NCBI GenBank assembly: GCA_032433765.1 | Contig: JAVIAB010000073.1 | Span: 69,545,087-69,609,086 of the forward strand | From: Megaustenia siamemsis | Taxonomy: Eukaryota > Mollusca > Gastropoda > Stylommatophora > Ariophantidae | DNA length: 64,000 bases | Direction: 5' to 3' | Shown: positions 11,191-22,264 of the stretch, piece by piece | How the letters are laid out: each line of letters starts with the position of its first letter | How positions within the stretch are numbered: the first letter of the stretch is position 1 | Notes under the pieces: model-generated | Told to the model about the DNA's origin: nothing | What the model saw: the letters and a program-made list of their open reading frames with translations, nothing else | Database searches by the model: none | Translations under genes and position numbers: made by a program

Positions 11191-11640
11191 ATCTATAGTA
11201 AAAGGCCAGCGGGTAGAGGGAAATTTAAGAAAATCACCACAGTCGTGACGTCATCAGCATGCGAGTTATAGACGCCTGATGTCATCCTATCCACAACGAC
11301 CCCTGCGCTCAAAGTTGAAAACGTCGCAAAATTTGAGTAATTCCTTTCTGCACGCTTGTCTTACTGTTGTATTTTCTTCCTCATTTTTCCTATCTCTCTT
11401 TTCTACACATCTTGACTCTCATCCTACCTCCCCTCATGTAGCCTCCTTTCTTATTTCAAAATCCTACTTTCTTCTCTTCTTTTCTGTCCACCTCTCCATT
11501 CTCCTGATCATCTAACATGTAGATATAGATAATTGTGCTTCATCGTTTGTGTTTGTTGTCCTTGTTTTCTGAAGAAGGCTACTAGCCGAAACGTCAGTAT
11601 TGTATTGTGTTCCCTATTTGTAAAGCTGTCACCATACCTT
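11191..11640 (+). mobile_element. Penelope-like terminal fragment (probable)
   Basis: The segment contains GCATGCGAGTTATAGACGCC (11259-11278), which recurs in diverged form near 25555-25575, and a hammerhead-like core at 11569-11592. Core motifs of this type in animal repeats are known from Penelope-like retroelements. No GIY-YIG or reverse transcriptase coding was seen, so the family assignment rests on the RNA-like motif. The ORF at 11279-11515 is low-complexity and pyrimidine-rich. Confidence 0.4.
11569..11592 (+). ncRNA. Hammerhead ribozyme-like core
   Basis: The order is CTGAAGA (fits the CUGANGA core), then a perfect 4-bp stem GGCT/AGCC with loop ACT, then GAAAC. This is the conserved domain 2 and 3 layout of a hammerhead ribozyme. 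Stems I and III and the cleavage site could not be fixed by eye, so activity is unproven. Confidence 0.45.
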
Positions 11641-11879
11641 GGAGTGTCTAACACTCCCCATCACTGGCTCCTTACTGTTGTATTTGGCTGTTGTCAGAAC
11701 TAATCTGTTCAGATTTCAAAATGGGTTTGCCGGTTTGAAATTTAGAGCCAAAGTGATAAATCCCTTAAACGGCTCTAATGGGAACGCAGTTATCGACCTG
11801 TGTTCGTCACTCTGTGCGATACTATCACCCCTCTGGAAACATATTTTCTATTTACGTACTCACTATCTCACTGGCAGTA

Positions 11880-13080
<1,201 letters not shown>

Positions 13081-13632
13081 AACAAACTATTTAAACAGAC
13101 AGACTGGTGCTGTGGACTTCTCACCCTTATAGTGGGCCCTGGTTCTGGTTGTTCGATTTTTCCCCTTCAATTTGAACCACGAGGTATTTATTCTCACCGA
13201 TCGTCTCAGCACAGGCAGTTCATTTCAGTTTTTCTTCCCTTTATATATTAATAGATTGTTGATTTATTCATGAGTTATTTGTTATGATTTTTGTTATTTC
13301 TTCTGTGCTTGAGTTAGACAATAACTTCGTATGGGAAGTAGGATATTCAAATCTGGTTGTGTGCCTCTCAGTGCTAGAATTTACGGTACTAGAGGTTAAA
13401 TAAAATTAATGTAAAAAATGTGTGAGTGGTAGATTTATGGTTTAGAGTTTAGATAGACATTATTTTAGAAAGAACGATCTTTCGACCAAAAAGGCCTTCA
13501 ACTGGGAATGTGTTTGATATAGGTTAGTTAGGTATTTTAACGTTACCAGGTTGTGTGTCTTCACCTACGCATTTAAACGGGAGGCTTAGCTTAGACTTAA
13601 TAGTATAATCACCATCCATGCAGTAGACGCCT
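13081..13632. other. Unannotated
   Basis: No coding or repeat signature was recognised. Confidence 0.4.
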
Positions 13633-13793
13633 CGTTAAAAGCAAATCTATCATTGTTAATAGCAAATGTATCGTCGTTAATAGCAAATGTATCGTTGTTA
13701 ATAGCAAATCTAATATTGTTAATAACAAATCTATCGTCGTTAATAGCAAATGTATCGTTGTTAATAGCAAATGTAACGTTGTTAATCGTTGTT
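13633..13793. repeat. 21-bp satellite, segment 1
   Basis: About 7-8 copies of TTAATAGCAAATCTATCGTC(G). Same unit as at 14127-14433 and 16516-17066. The three segments were one array before LINE insertions split it. Confidence 0.95.
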
Positions 13794-14126
13794 CTCAGAA
13801 GAATGTTGAAAGTTTCCTGGACAGATAAAAAGACCAATGAGGAAGTTCTCAAAGAGGCCAACACAAAAAGGGAGCTCTTAAAAAACATCAGAAAGAAGCA
13901 ATCAACATTTTTTGGGCACATCATGAGAAGAGGAAAGTTGGAATACTTGGTACAACTGGCAAAATAAAAGGAAAGAGAGATCGCGGACGACAAAGAGAGA
14001 AAATACAGGATAGCTTGGTGTCATGGCATGGAAAACAGTCAACAACAGAACTGATTCGATGCACTGTAGATAGAAGATTGTGGAGGGACATGATCGCCTA
14101 CGCCAACCGGCAGGGTCATGATGATG
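13794..14126 (+). mobile_element. LINE-A copy inside 21-bp satellite
   Basis: 5'-truncated 333-bp insertion. Its plus frame reads Trp-Thr-Asp-Lys-Lys-Thr-Asn-Glu-Glu-Val, then Phe-Phe-Gly-His-Ile-Met-Arg-Arg, as in the 6750-7447 copy, and ends in (ATG)n. ATCGTTGTT occurs at 13785-13793 and 14127-14135. Since the target is itself a satellite, the exact duplication length is uncertain. Confidence 0.85.
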
Positions 14127-14433
14127 ATCGTTGTTAATAGCAAATCTATCGTCGTTAATAGCAAATCTATCGTCGTTAATAGCAAATGTATCGTTGTTAA
14201 TAGCAAATCTAATATTGTTAATAGCAAATCTATCGTCGTTAATAGCAAATCTATCGTCGTTAATAGCAAATGTATCGTTGTTAATAGCAAATCTAATATT
14301 GTTAATAGCAAATCTATCGTCGTTAATAGCAAATCTATCGTCGTTAATAACAAATTTACCGTCGTTAATAGCAAATGTATCGTTGTTAATAGCAAATGTA
14401 TCGTTGTTAATAACAAATTTAACGTCGTTAATA
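14127..14433. repeat. 21-bp satellite, segment 2
   Basis: About 14-15 copies of the same 21-bp unit. Variants ATCTATCGTCG, GTATCGTTG and CTAATATTG alternate in a partly regular order, suggesting a higher-order period of several units (about 105 bp). Confidence 0.95.
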
Positions 14434-15131
14434 AATTAAACAGGGTGTGTGCTGTCACCAGATTTGTTTAATATGTATAGTGAGATTATTTTAAGATCCA
14501 TAAGGGGCATCCTGGAATAACAACCTGAGGTCATAATATAAATAATCTAAGGTATGCTGATGATACAGTCTTAATCGCTAAGAGTGAAAATGAGTTACAA
14601 AAAATGTTAGACATTATAGTGAAAGAAAGCAAAAATAAAGGATTCAGCCTTAATAGCAAATAGACAGAAGTAATGGTAACAACAAAGAAAAAGACATCAC
14701 ATCAGTGCAAAATAAAGACAAGTGGAACAATATTAAAACAGGTAAATGAATTTAAATATTTTGGAACTTTGTTAACCTCAGACGGAAGATGCACAACAAA
14801 GGTGAGATGCAGAATGGCTCAGGCAAAAGCAGCTTTCCAAGAAAATTAGGAACATACTATGCAATTCATTTTTGACAATAGAATCAAGAAAAAGAGTTCT
14901 TAAATGGTATGTAGGGCCAGCCTTAACATATGGATGTGAATCATAGAAAATATGACAACAGATAAGAAAATCACTGGATTCTGTATGTAGAAATGTGGTT
15001 TTACATAAGAATGTTGATAATACCATGGACAGCTAGGAAGAGTAATGAAAACGTTCTGAAAGAGACCAAAGCAAAAAGAGAGCTGATATTAGGAAGAAAC
15101 AATTATCATTTTTTGGCCATGCAATGAGAAG
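14434..15131 (+). mobile_element. LINE-A reverse transcriptase fragment (left part of split copy)
   Basis: In broken plus frames it reads Gly-Cys...Leu-Ser-Pro-Asp-Leu-Phe-Asn, then Leu-Arg-Tyr-Ala-Asp-Asp (near 14550), the YADD catalytic motif of a reverse transcriptase palm, followed by the Phe-Lys-Tyr-Phe-Gly-Thr thumb-proximal motif near 14755. It has stops and frameshifts. It continues at 16298-16515 after a nested LINE-B. Candidate target duplication: CGTCGTTAATA at 14423-14433 and 16516-16526. Confidence 0.82.
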
Positions 15132-16297
15132 GGTTAATGGATTCTCAAATGGGGTTCCGAAAAAACAGAGGATGTACCGATGCACTATTCACACTAAAAC
15201 AGCTTGCAGAAAAAACGACAGAACACAATCAAAACGTATACATAGCCTTCATTGACCAAGAAAAAGCATTCGACAGAGTAAACAGAGAACAACTGTGGGA
15301 GATACTAACAACATACGGAGTAAGCCAACATCTAACCAACCTTATTAAAAGTCTCTACGTCAACAGCAGCTGCAGGGTCAGAACAGCAGCAGGCTACACA
15401 GACCACTTCGAAGTTAGATCAGGCGTAAGACAGGCGTGCGTACTATCCCCCCTTTTGTTTATAACATACATGGACCATATATGCAAGCTAGCCAACCCAT
15501 CAGAGACAGAGGAGATCAACGAGCTTCTATTTGCAGACGATTAGGCACTAATATACGTAACAGTAGAAGACCTACAAGAACACTTAAACAAACTCAACAT
15601 CTCAGGCACAAAATACAACATGAAAATCAACATCAACAAAGCAGAAGTCGCGAACGTCGCCAAAAATAAACAGAACATCAACATAACAATAGAAGGCACA
15701 CAACTAAAACAAGTAGAGGAATTCAAATAGCTAGGAAGTCTAATGACAAACGATAATTCTCAAACGGCAGAGATAGAATCAAGATGCAACAAAGCTTGTC
15801 AAATCATCGGACAGTTATCACCACTATTATCCAACAAGGAAATAACTCTGTAGGCAAAACAAGCACTATACAATACAATCTTCATCCCAACGTTGTGCTA
15901 CCAATGCCAGACCTGGACCCTAGATGCAAGAACAATAAGAAAAATAACCTCTACAGAGATGAAATGTGTAAGACGAATGACAGGAAACAGTCTGAGAGAC
16001 AAGAACTGAGAAAAAAGCTAGGAATAGCCCCCGCCATAGAATATATAAGGAAACAACAGATAAAATGGTTCGGCCACGTGACAAGGAACAAAGAACAAAA
16101 CACAACACAACGAGCTTTCAACAAACGTTGTGAGAACACCAGACCCAAGGGTCGACCACGAAAAAGATGGGTCGATGGAATATTAGAAGCACTATGAAAC
16201 AAAACAGCTGCAGAGGCGAACAGAAGAGCAAAAGATCGCAAATTATATCTCCCCTCGACGCTGAAAGGCAAATGAGGAAGGAAAGAAGAAGAATAAG
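15132..16297 (+). mobile_element. LINE-B copy nested inside LINE-A
   Basis: 1,166 bp bounded by AATGAGAAG at 15123-15131 and 16298-16306. The frame starting at 15137 (135 codons) carries reverse transcriptase motifs: Gly-Phe-Arg-Lys-Asn-Arg-Gly, the Phe-Ile-Asp-Gln-Glu-Lys-Ala-Phe-Asp catalytic block, Gly-Val-Arg-Gln-Ala-Cys-Val-Leu-Ser-Pro and Phe-Ala-Asp-Asp just before an in-frame TAG at 15542. Downstream, 15784-16197 has Trp-Phe-Gly-His-Val-Thr-Arg and Arg-Pro-Lys-Gly-Arg-Pro-Arg-Lys-Arg. It ends in an (AAG)n tail. Truncated at the 5' end, so it has no endonuclease. Confidence 0.9.
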
Positions 16298-16515
16298 AAT
16301 GAGAAGAGAATAGCTGGAATATATTGTAACAACTGGGAAAATTGAGGGACGAAGAGATAGATGGAAGCATAGTGAAAAGATACAAGACATCTTAAGAGAA
16401 TGGCTTGGCAGAAGGTCAAACAACAGAAATGATAAATAACTGTCGAGATCGAAAGTTGTGGAGAGACATGATCAATTACGCCGCAGGCCCGGTATTTGAT
16501 GATGATGATGATGAC
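16298..16515 (+). mobile_element. LINE-A 3' end (right part of split copy)
   Basis: Resumes the 14434-15131 element at Glu-Leu-Glu-Tyr-Ile-equivalent sequence and ends with GCAGGCCCGGTATT and an (ATG)n tail. It runs directly into the 21-bp satellite. Confidence 0.85.
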
Positions 16516-17066
16516 CGTCGTTAATAGCAAACCTATCGTTGTTAATAGCAAATTTATTGTCGTTAATAGCAAATCTATTATCGTTAATAGCAAATCGTTT
16601 GTTGTTTATAGTAAATCTATTTTTGTTAATAGCAAATCTATTTTTGTTAATAGCAAATCTATTATCGTTAATAGCAAATCTATTATCGTTAATAGCAAAT
16701 CTAGTGTTGTTAATAGCAAATCTAGTGTTGTTAATAGCAAATCTAGTGTTGTTAATAGCAAATCTAGTGTTGTTAATAGCAAATCTCGTGTTGTTAATAG
16801 CAAATCTAGTGTTGTTAATAGCAAATCTAGTGTTGTTAATAGCAAATCTAGTGTTGTTAATAGCAAATCTAGTGTTGTTAATAGCAAATCTAGTGTTGTT
16901 AATAGCAAATCTAGTGTTGTTAATAGCAAATCTAGTGTTGTTAATAGCAAATCTCGTGTTGTTAATAGCAAATCTAGTGTTGTTAATAGCAAATCTAGTG
17001 TTGTTAATAGCAAATCTAGTGTTGTTAATAGCAAATCTAGTGTTGTTAATAGGAAATTTATGGTCG
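16516..17066. repeat. 21-bp satellite, segment 3
   Basis: About 26 copies. The right half is highly homogeneous (TCTAGTGTTGTTAATAGCAAA), whereas the left part is mixed. Two copies carry TCTCGTG instead of TCTAGTG, about 168 bp (8 units) apart, which suggests block duplication. The long open frames on both strands (203-214 codons) are artefacts. Confidence 0.95.
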
Positions 17067-17103
17067 TTAACATCGGTAAACATTGTGATCTCGTTTTAAA
17101 TTC

Positions 17104-17425
17104 AGAGCGATACTACAATCTAGTTGTAGTAAGTCCATAGAGATTAATGCTACAATCTAGTTGTAGTAAGTCCATAGAGATTAATGCTACAATCTAGTTG
17201 TAGTAAGTCCACATAGATTATGCTACAATCTAGTTATAGTAAGTCCATAGAGATTAATGCTACAATCTAGTTATAGTAATTCTACAGAGATTAATACTAC
17301 AAATTAGTTGTATTAAATCTACAGAGATTAATGCTACAATCTAGTTATAGTAATTCCACAGAGATTACTGTTACAATCTAGTTGTAGTAATTTCACATAG
17401 ATTGATGCTACAATCTAGTTATAAA
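17104..17425. repeat. 37-bp minisatellite, about 9 copies
   Basis: The unit is GCTACAATCTAGTTGTAGTA followed by AGTCCATAGAGATTAAT. Each unit contains the near-palindrome CTACAATCTAGTTGTAG, so transcripts of either strand would form short hairpins. Copies diverge toward the right end. Confidence 0.93.
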
Positions 17426-18447
17426 TCTGTAGCGAAATTTCATGCAGATCAATTTGAAATCTATAGCGTTAAATATTAAATACATGTTTAAATCCGTAGT
17501 GATAAATAATAAAATTCAGTTGTGAATTCATAGCGTAAATACTGAAATATAACTGTAATTTTCTAATCCACATGTAAATTCATGCCACTGACTTATTATA
17601 AATCACAGGTAATTTTTCAACACATTTACAAAAAATTTCACATATATGCCTCATAATAAAAATACTATAATTCATATGCCCATTTTTAGCACAAAAATAT
17701 CCTAATCGATATGTAAATGCATTATAGGTTCTTCTAATTCAGCTGAAAATGAGTAAATCTCATACCATTTCTTGAGCAACCTCACCTCCAATTCAATATA
17801 ACAAAATAAAAATAATAGAAATATTGATACCAGATACAAACGCGCTTACCACATCACTACAGCACGGTCTATGAAGCTGTGTATATATTATACGTAATTA
17901 TGTTTTGAAGCGTTTCATCATTGTCTATACACGCACACACACGCACACACACACACGTTGTAGCGAAATGTTAATCAACTATTTATCAGCTAATGGACAA
18001 CAATAAATAAAGATTGTGTTTACAACTCCATTATTTGCTGTAACATAACGTGCTTGTCTTTTGTTAAAATAGTAACAAACTATTATTAAAACTTGATAAC
18101 GTGTTATGTCTGCGTCATTTCTGCAGAGTAAAAATATGTTTTCTTCATTAAGTTCTTTCATGGAAATTCGCTAAAGTGATTGAAGGATTTTGTTAAATGT
18201 TGAGAGACTTGACCTCGTTGACATTTTCCATAGTACATCCAAACATGGCGATAATGAAGGTAATTGCCACATTGGCCAACGCCAGAAGTGTGATAGCAAC
18301 ATCTTGGGTTGAAAAGAAAAATGTGATCTTATCTGTCTGTTTAATTAAAGGATATAAGTGTTATGTGGTTGTTATTCTTTCAGAGAATTAATGATAGTGA
18401 TTATTACTATTTTAATTTCCTGTCTTTCTCATCTCCCTTTCATTGTT
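17426..18447. other. AT-rich unannotated segment with (AC)n
   Basis: No gene was recognised. A short (CA)n microsatellite lies at about 17931-17957. The ORFs at 17979-18161 and 18197-18391 show no family features. Confidence 0.45.
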
Positions 18448-18462
18448 CAGTTGTTTCATAGT

Positions 18463-18720
18463 AGTGTAAAATAAAGTACCCCCGTCACGCCAAGTGGCGT
18501 ATAGGGAAATATGGTGTTAGTGACCCTATATTTTACAGACCTTCAGCACATGATTTTTGGGGTAATGTGGTCGGTATTACGCCCGTGCTGCTTTACTTTC
18601 CCAGAAAAAAAAATCCGGTACCCATTTAAGGCTGGGTGAACCCGGATGCCGCCGGTTGGGATCGAACCCTACCCCTTGTCCTTTGTAGTTCAGTTCACTA
18701 ACCACTGAGCTATCGCGGCT
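18463..18720 (-). mobile_element. SINE-1 with 15-16-bp target duplication
   Basis: Full-length copy. On the minus strand it begins GAGCCGCGATAGCTCAGTGG (A box), then AGGGTTCGATCCCAACC (B box), and ends GGCGTGACGGGGGTACTTTA. CAGTTGTTTCATAGT occurs at 18448-18462 and 18721-18735. The intact duplication and boxes mark a recent insertion. The tRNA-like end is not a functional tRNA gene because it lacks a matching acceptor stem. Confidence 0.93.
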
Positions 18721-18896
18721 CAGTTGTTTCATAGTGTTTCTAATATCCATCAGCCCATATATGTTGTGGATATGACCTTCTATCTATATTTATTGTAGCG
18801 TATGTTCATGACAATGCTGCACAAAAATTAAACACCTTGAAGAACATGTGGCACAATAACAGCAAGACAGTAAAATTAAATTTAATACATTTAATT

Positions 18897-19207
18897 AAAT
18901 AATGAAAATGTACTGAGAGAGGTCAAAGCAAAACGAGAGCTAATTTCCAATATTATGAAGAAACAATCATCATTGTTTGGCCACGTAATGAGAAGAGAAC
19001 AGCTGGAATATATTGTAACAACTGGAAAAATTGAGGGATGAAGAGATAGAGGGAAGCAAAGAGAAAAAATACCAGACAGCTTAAGAGAATGGCTCGGGAG
19101 AAGGTCAACAACAGAAATGATAAATAACTGTTGAGATCAAAAGTTGTGGAGAGACATGATCACCTACGCCAGCAGGCCCGGTACTTGATGATGATGATGA
19201 TGATGAT
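18897..19207 (+). mobile_element. LINE-A 3'-end fragment
   Basis: Plus-frame reading: Glu-Asn-Val-Leu-Arg-Glu, Lys-Arg-Glu-Leu-Ile, Leu-Phe-Gly-His-Val-Met-Arg-Arg-Glu-Gln-Leu-Glu-Tyr, then the GCAGGCCCGGTACTTGATG end with (ATG)n. One TGA interrupts the frame near 19039 and another near 19132. Confidence 0.85.
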
Positions 19208-19475
19208 AATATACTATGTGTATTAAGCTATTACATATGTACATAGACAGTATTACATCTTCTGCCTGCTCTCTACCTCTCATTCTGTACATGTACTAGC
19301 ATACAGTATTAATATTGTATGTTTAATTTACAAATCATTTTGTACGGTGTCAGATAACATAAATGAAATGAAGCCAAAGTTTAAAGAAAAAAAAGACGCA
19401 GGAGAAAAGAGACGAAACACCTTGACATAAAACTGCCTTGTTCAACTTGCCGGACCTGCCATTTTAGTATTTGCT
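19208..19475. other. Unannotated spacer
   Basis: AT-rich; no recognised feature. Confidence 0.4.
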
Positions 19476-19606
19476 AAATAAGCGCATGTGAGAAGCTGCT
19501 CGACTAAATAGCGCGTGTGAGAAGCTGCTCGACTAAATAGCGCGTGTGAGATGCTGCTCGACTAAATAGCGCGTGTGAGAAGCTGCTCGGCTAAATAGCG
19601 CAAGGC
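19476..19606. repeat. 29-bp minisatellite, 4.4 copies
   Basis: The unit is AAATAGCGCGTGTGAGAAGC followed by TGCTCGACT. It is GC-rich compared with neighbouring arrays. Confidence 0.92.
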
Positions 19607-19615
19607 ATTTACTAT

Positions 19616-21232
19616 TGTAAATCAACATTCCCGAATCCTAGTTTGAATGAGCCATGATGGCAGAAGAAGAAATAAATCAACATTCCCGAATCCTAGTTTG
19701 AATGAGCCATGATGGCAGAAGAAGAAATAAATCAACATTCCGGAATCCTAGTTTGAATGAGCAATGATCGCAGAAGAAGAAATAAATCAACATTCCGGAA
19801 TCCTAGTTTGAATGAGCCATGATGGCAGAAGAAGAAATAAATCAACATTCCCGAATCCTAGTTTGAATGAGCCATGATGGCAGAAGAAGAAATAAATCAA
19901 CATTCCGGAATCCTCGTTTGAATGAGCCATGATGGCAGAAGAAGAAATAAATCAACATTCCGGAATCCTAGTTTGAATGAGCCATGATGGCAGAAGAAGA
20001 AATAAATCAACATTCCCGAATCCTAGTTTGAATGAGCCATGATGGCAGAAGAAGAAGTAAATCAACATTCCGGAATCCTAGTTTGAATAAGCCATGATCG
20101 CAGAAGAAGAAATAAATCAACATTCCCGAATCCTAGTTGGAATGAGCCATGATCGCAGAAGAAGAAATAAATCAACATTCCCGAATCCTAGTTTGAATGA
20201 GCCATGATCGCAGAAGAAGAAATAAATCAACATTCCCGAATCCTAGTTTGAATGAGCCATGATGGCAGAAGAAGAAATAAATCAACATTCCCGAATCCTA
20301 GTTTGAATGAGCCATGATGACAGAAGAAGAAATAAATCAACATTCCGGAATCCTAGTTTGAATGAGCCATGATGGCAGAAGAAGAAATAAATCAACATTC
20401 CCGAATCCTAGTTTGAATGAGCCATGATCGCAGAAGAAGAAGAAGTAAATCAACATTCCGGAATCCTAGTTTGAATGAGCCATGATGGCAGAAGAAGAAG
20501 TAAATCAACATTCCGGAATCCTAGTTTGAATGAGCCATAATCGCAGAAAAAGAAATAAATCAACATTCCGGAATCCTAGTTTGAATGAGCCATGATCGCA
20601 GCAGAAGAAGTAAATCAACATTCCGGAATCCTAGTTTTAATGAGCCATGATCGCAGAAGAAGAAGTAAATCAACATTCCGGAATCCTAGTTTGAATGAGC
20701 CATGATCGCAGAAGAAGAAGTAAATCAACATTCCGGAATCCTAGTTTGAATGAGCCATGATCGCAGAAGAAGAAATAAATCAACATTCCGGAATCCTAGT
20801 TTGAATGAGCCATGATCGCAGAAGAAGAAATAAATCAACATTCCCGAATCCTAGTTTGAATGAGCCATGATCGCAGAAGAAGAAGTAAATCAACATTCCG
20901 GAATCCTAGTTTGAATGAGCCATGATCGCAGAAGAAGAAATAAATCAACATTCCGGAATCCTAGTTTGAATGAGCCATGATTGCAGCAGAAGAAGTAAAT
21001 CAACATTCCGGAATCCTAGTTTGAATGAGCCATGATCGCAGAAGAAGAAGTAAATCAACATTCCGGAATCCTAGTTTGAATGAGCCATGATCGCAGCAGA
21101 AGAAGTAAATCAACATTCCGGAATCCTAGTTTGAATGAGCCATGATCGCAGAAGAAGAAGTAAATCAACATTCCGGAATCCTAGTTTGAATGAGCCATGA
21201 TCGCAGCAGAAGAAGAAGAAGTAAATCAACAT
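19616..21232. repeat. 55-bp satellite, about 29 copies
   Basis: The unit is ATCAACATTCCCGAATCCTA, then GTTTGAATGAGCCATGATGG, then CAGAAGAAGAAATAA. Left copies mostly carry TTCCCG and GATGG; right copies mostly carry TTCCGG and GATCG. A few copies have extra GAA triplets (for example near 20432 and 21212) or GCAGCAG. The CAGAAGAAGAA tail resembles the (AAG)n tail of LINE-B, but no LINE body is present in the unit. Confidence 0.96.
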
Positions 21233-21249
21233 TTGCCTGTCGCAATATA

Positions 21250-22252
21250 AAAAAAAAAAGTAAAGTACCACCGTCACGTCAAGTGGCTTATAAGGAATAT
21301 GGTGTTAGTGACCATAAATTTTACAGACCTTCGGCACATGATTTTTGGGGTAATGTGGTAAAAGGTTGGGTGAACCTGGAACAAAATTGGGCTTGAGATC
21401 AATCATGAAAAGACTAAAGTCATGAAAAGCTTAATTCCAACAGACGACAAAATATACATGGAAAATAAACCAGTGGAAGAGATCGATCACTTTATCTAGC
21501 TTGGAAGTCACATTGATCGAGAAGGGGATACAAGCAAAGAAATTAGAATCAGAATAGCTAAAGCAGCAATGTTTTTTCAGAAGCCTTGAAAAGTTGTGGA
21601 AATCAAAACTCATCAGCACAAACACAAAACTTAGACTATTCAAATCAAATGTATTATCAACCCTTACGTATGCGCGTGAAAGCTGGAAAACAACAAGAGA
21701 TATAGAAACAAAGTTGAACGCATTCGAAAATAAATGTCTAAGGAAAATACTTGGTATAGCGTGGAACGAATTCAAAACAAACGAGGAAATTAGAGAAATC
21801 GCCAATCAACCACTAATATCTTCAGTAATAAAGAAAAGATGATGGTCATATGTTGGACATGTGATGAGAAGAGATAATAACCGAATAGCAAAGCAAGCCG
21901 TTATGTGGAAAACAACAGGTAAGAGAAAAAGAGGAAGACCAAGAGATACACTGAGAAGAACATTGATGAGAGAGGCAAAAGCAGCAGGAATCGGTTCCCT
22001 CAATGAGATAGAGCTGCTTGCACAGAACAGAGACTAATGGCGAAACTTGATAAAATATCTTTAAAAGAATTGAGAACTGCTAGAACAAAAATTCAGATAA
22101 GAGAAGGAGTATCTTGGTCTATGCCCTATGGGCCGGCTACGGCTCGAAAGGTCAATAGATAGATAGATAGAACCTGGAAGCCGTCGGTTGAGATCGAACC
22201 TCTTGTCCTTTGTAGTCCAGTTCACTAACCACTGAGCTATCACGGCTCCCTT
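21250..22252 (-). mobile_element. SINE-1 copy split by a LINE
   Basis: The 3' half is at 21250-21381, starting after the A-rich run (GTAAAGTACCACCGTCACG...). The 5' half is at 22170-22252 (GATCGAACC and TGAGCTATCACGGCTCC). An internal SINE segment of about 65 bp between the GTAATGTGGT and GGTTGGGTGAA portions is missing. TGTCGCAATATA at 21238-21249 and TGTCGCTATATA at 22253-22264 form an imperfect target duplication. Confidence 0.87.
21382..22169 (+). mobile_element. LINE-D copy nested inside SINE-1
   Basis: 788 bp bounded by GAACCTGGAA at 21372-21381 and 22170-22179. The plus frame 21594-21842 reads Trp-Lys-Ser-Lys-Leu-Ile, Phe-Lys-Ser-Asn-Val-Leu and Ser-Trp-Lys-Thr-Thr, the segment after a reverse transcriptase domain. 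Downstream is a His-Val-Met-Arg-Arg and Lys-Arg-Gly-Arg-Pro basic stretch. It ends GCTCGAAAGGTCAATAG and an (ATAG)n tail. It is 5'-truncated and contains stops. Confidence 0.9.
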
Positions 22253-22264
22253 TGTCGCTATATA

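Noticed and set aside
16472..17140. Four overlapping frames of about 155-214 codons
   Set aside because: All arise from the 21-bp satellite.
18463..18720. tRNA gene (A and B boxes)
   Set aside because: No acceptor stem or anticodon arm closes, and the sequence continues as a dispersed repeat with target duplications: it is a SINE. The same applies to the SINE-2 and SINE-3 heads.
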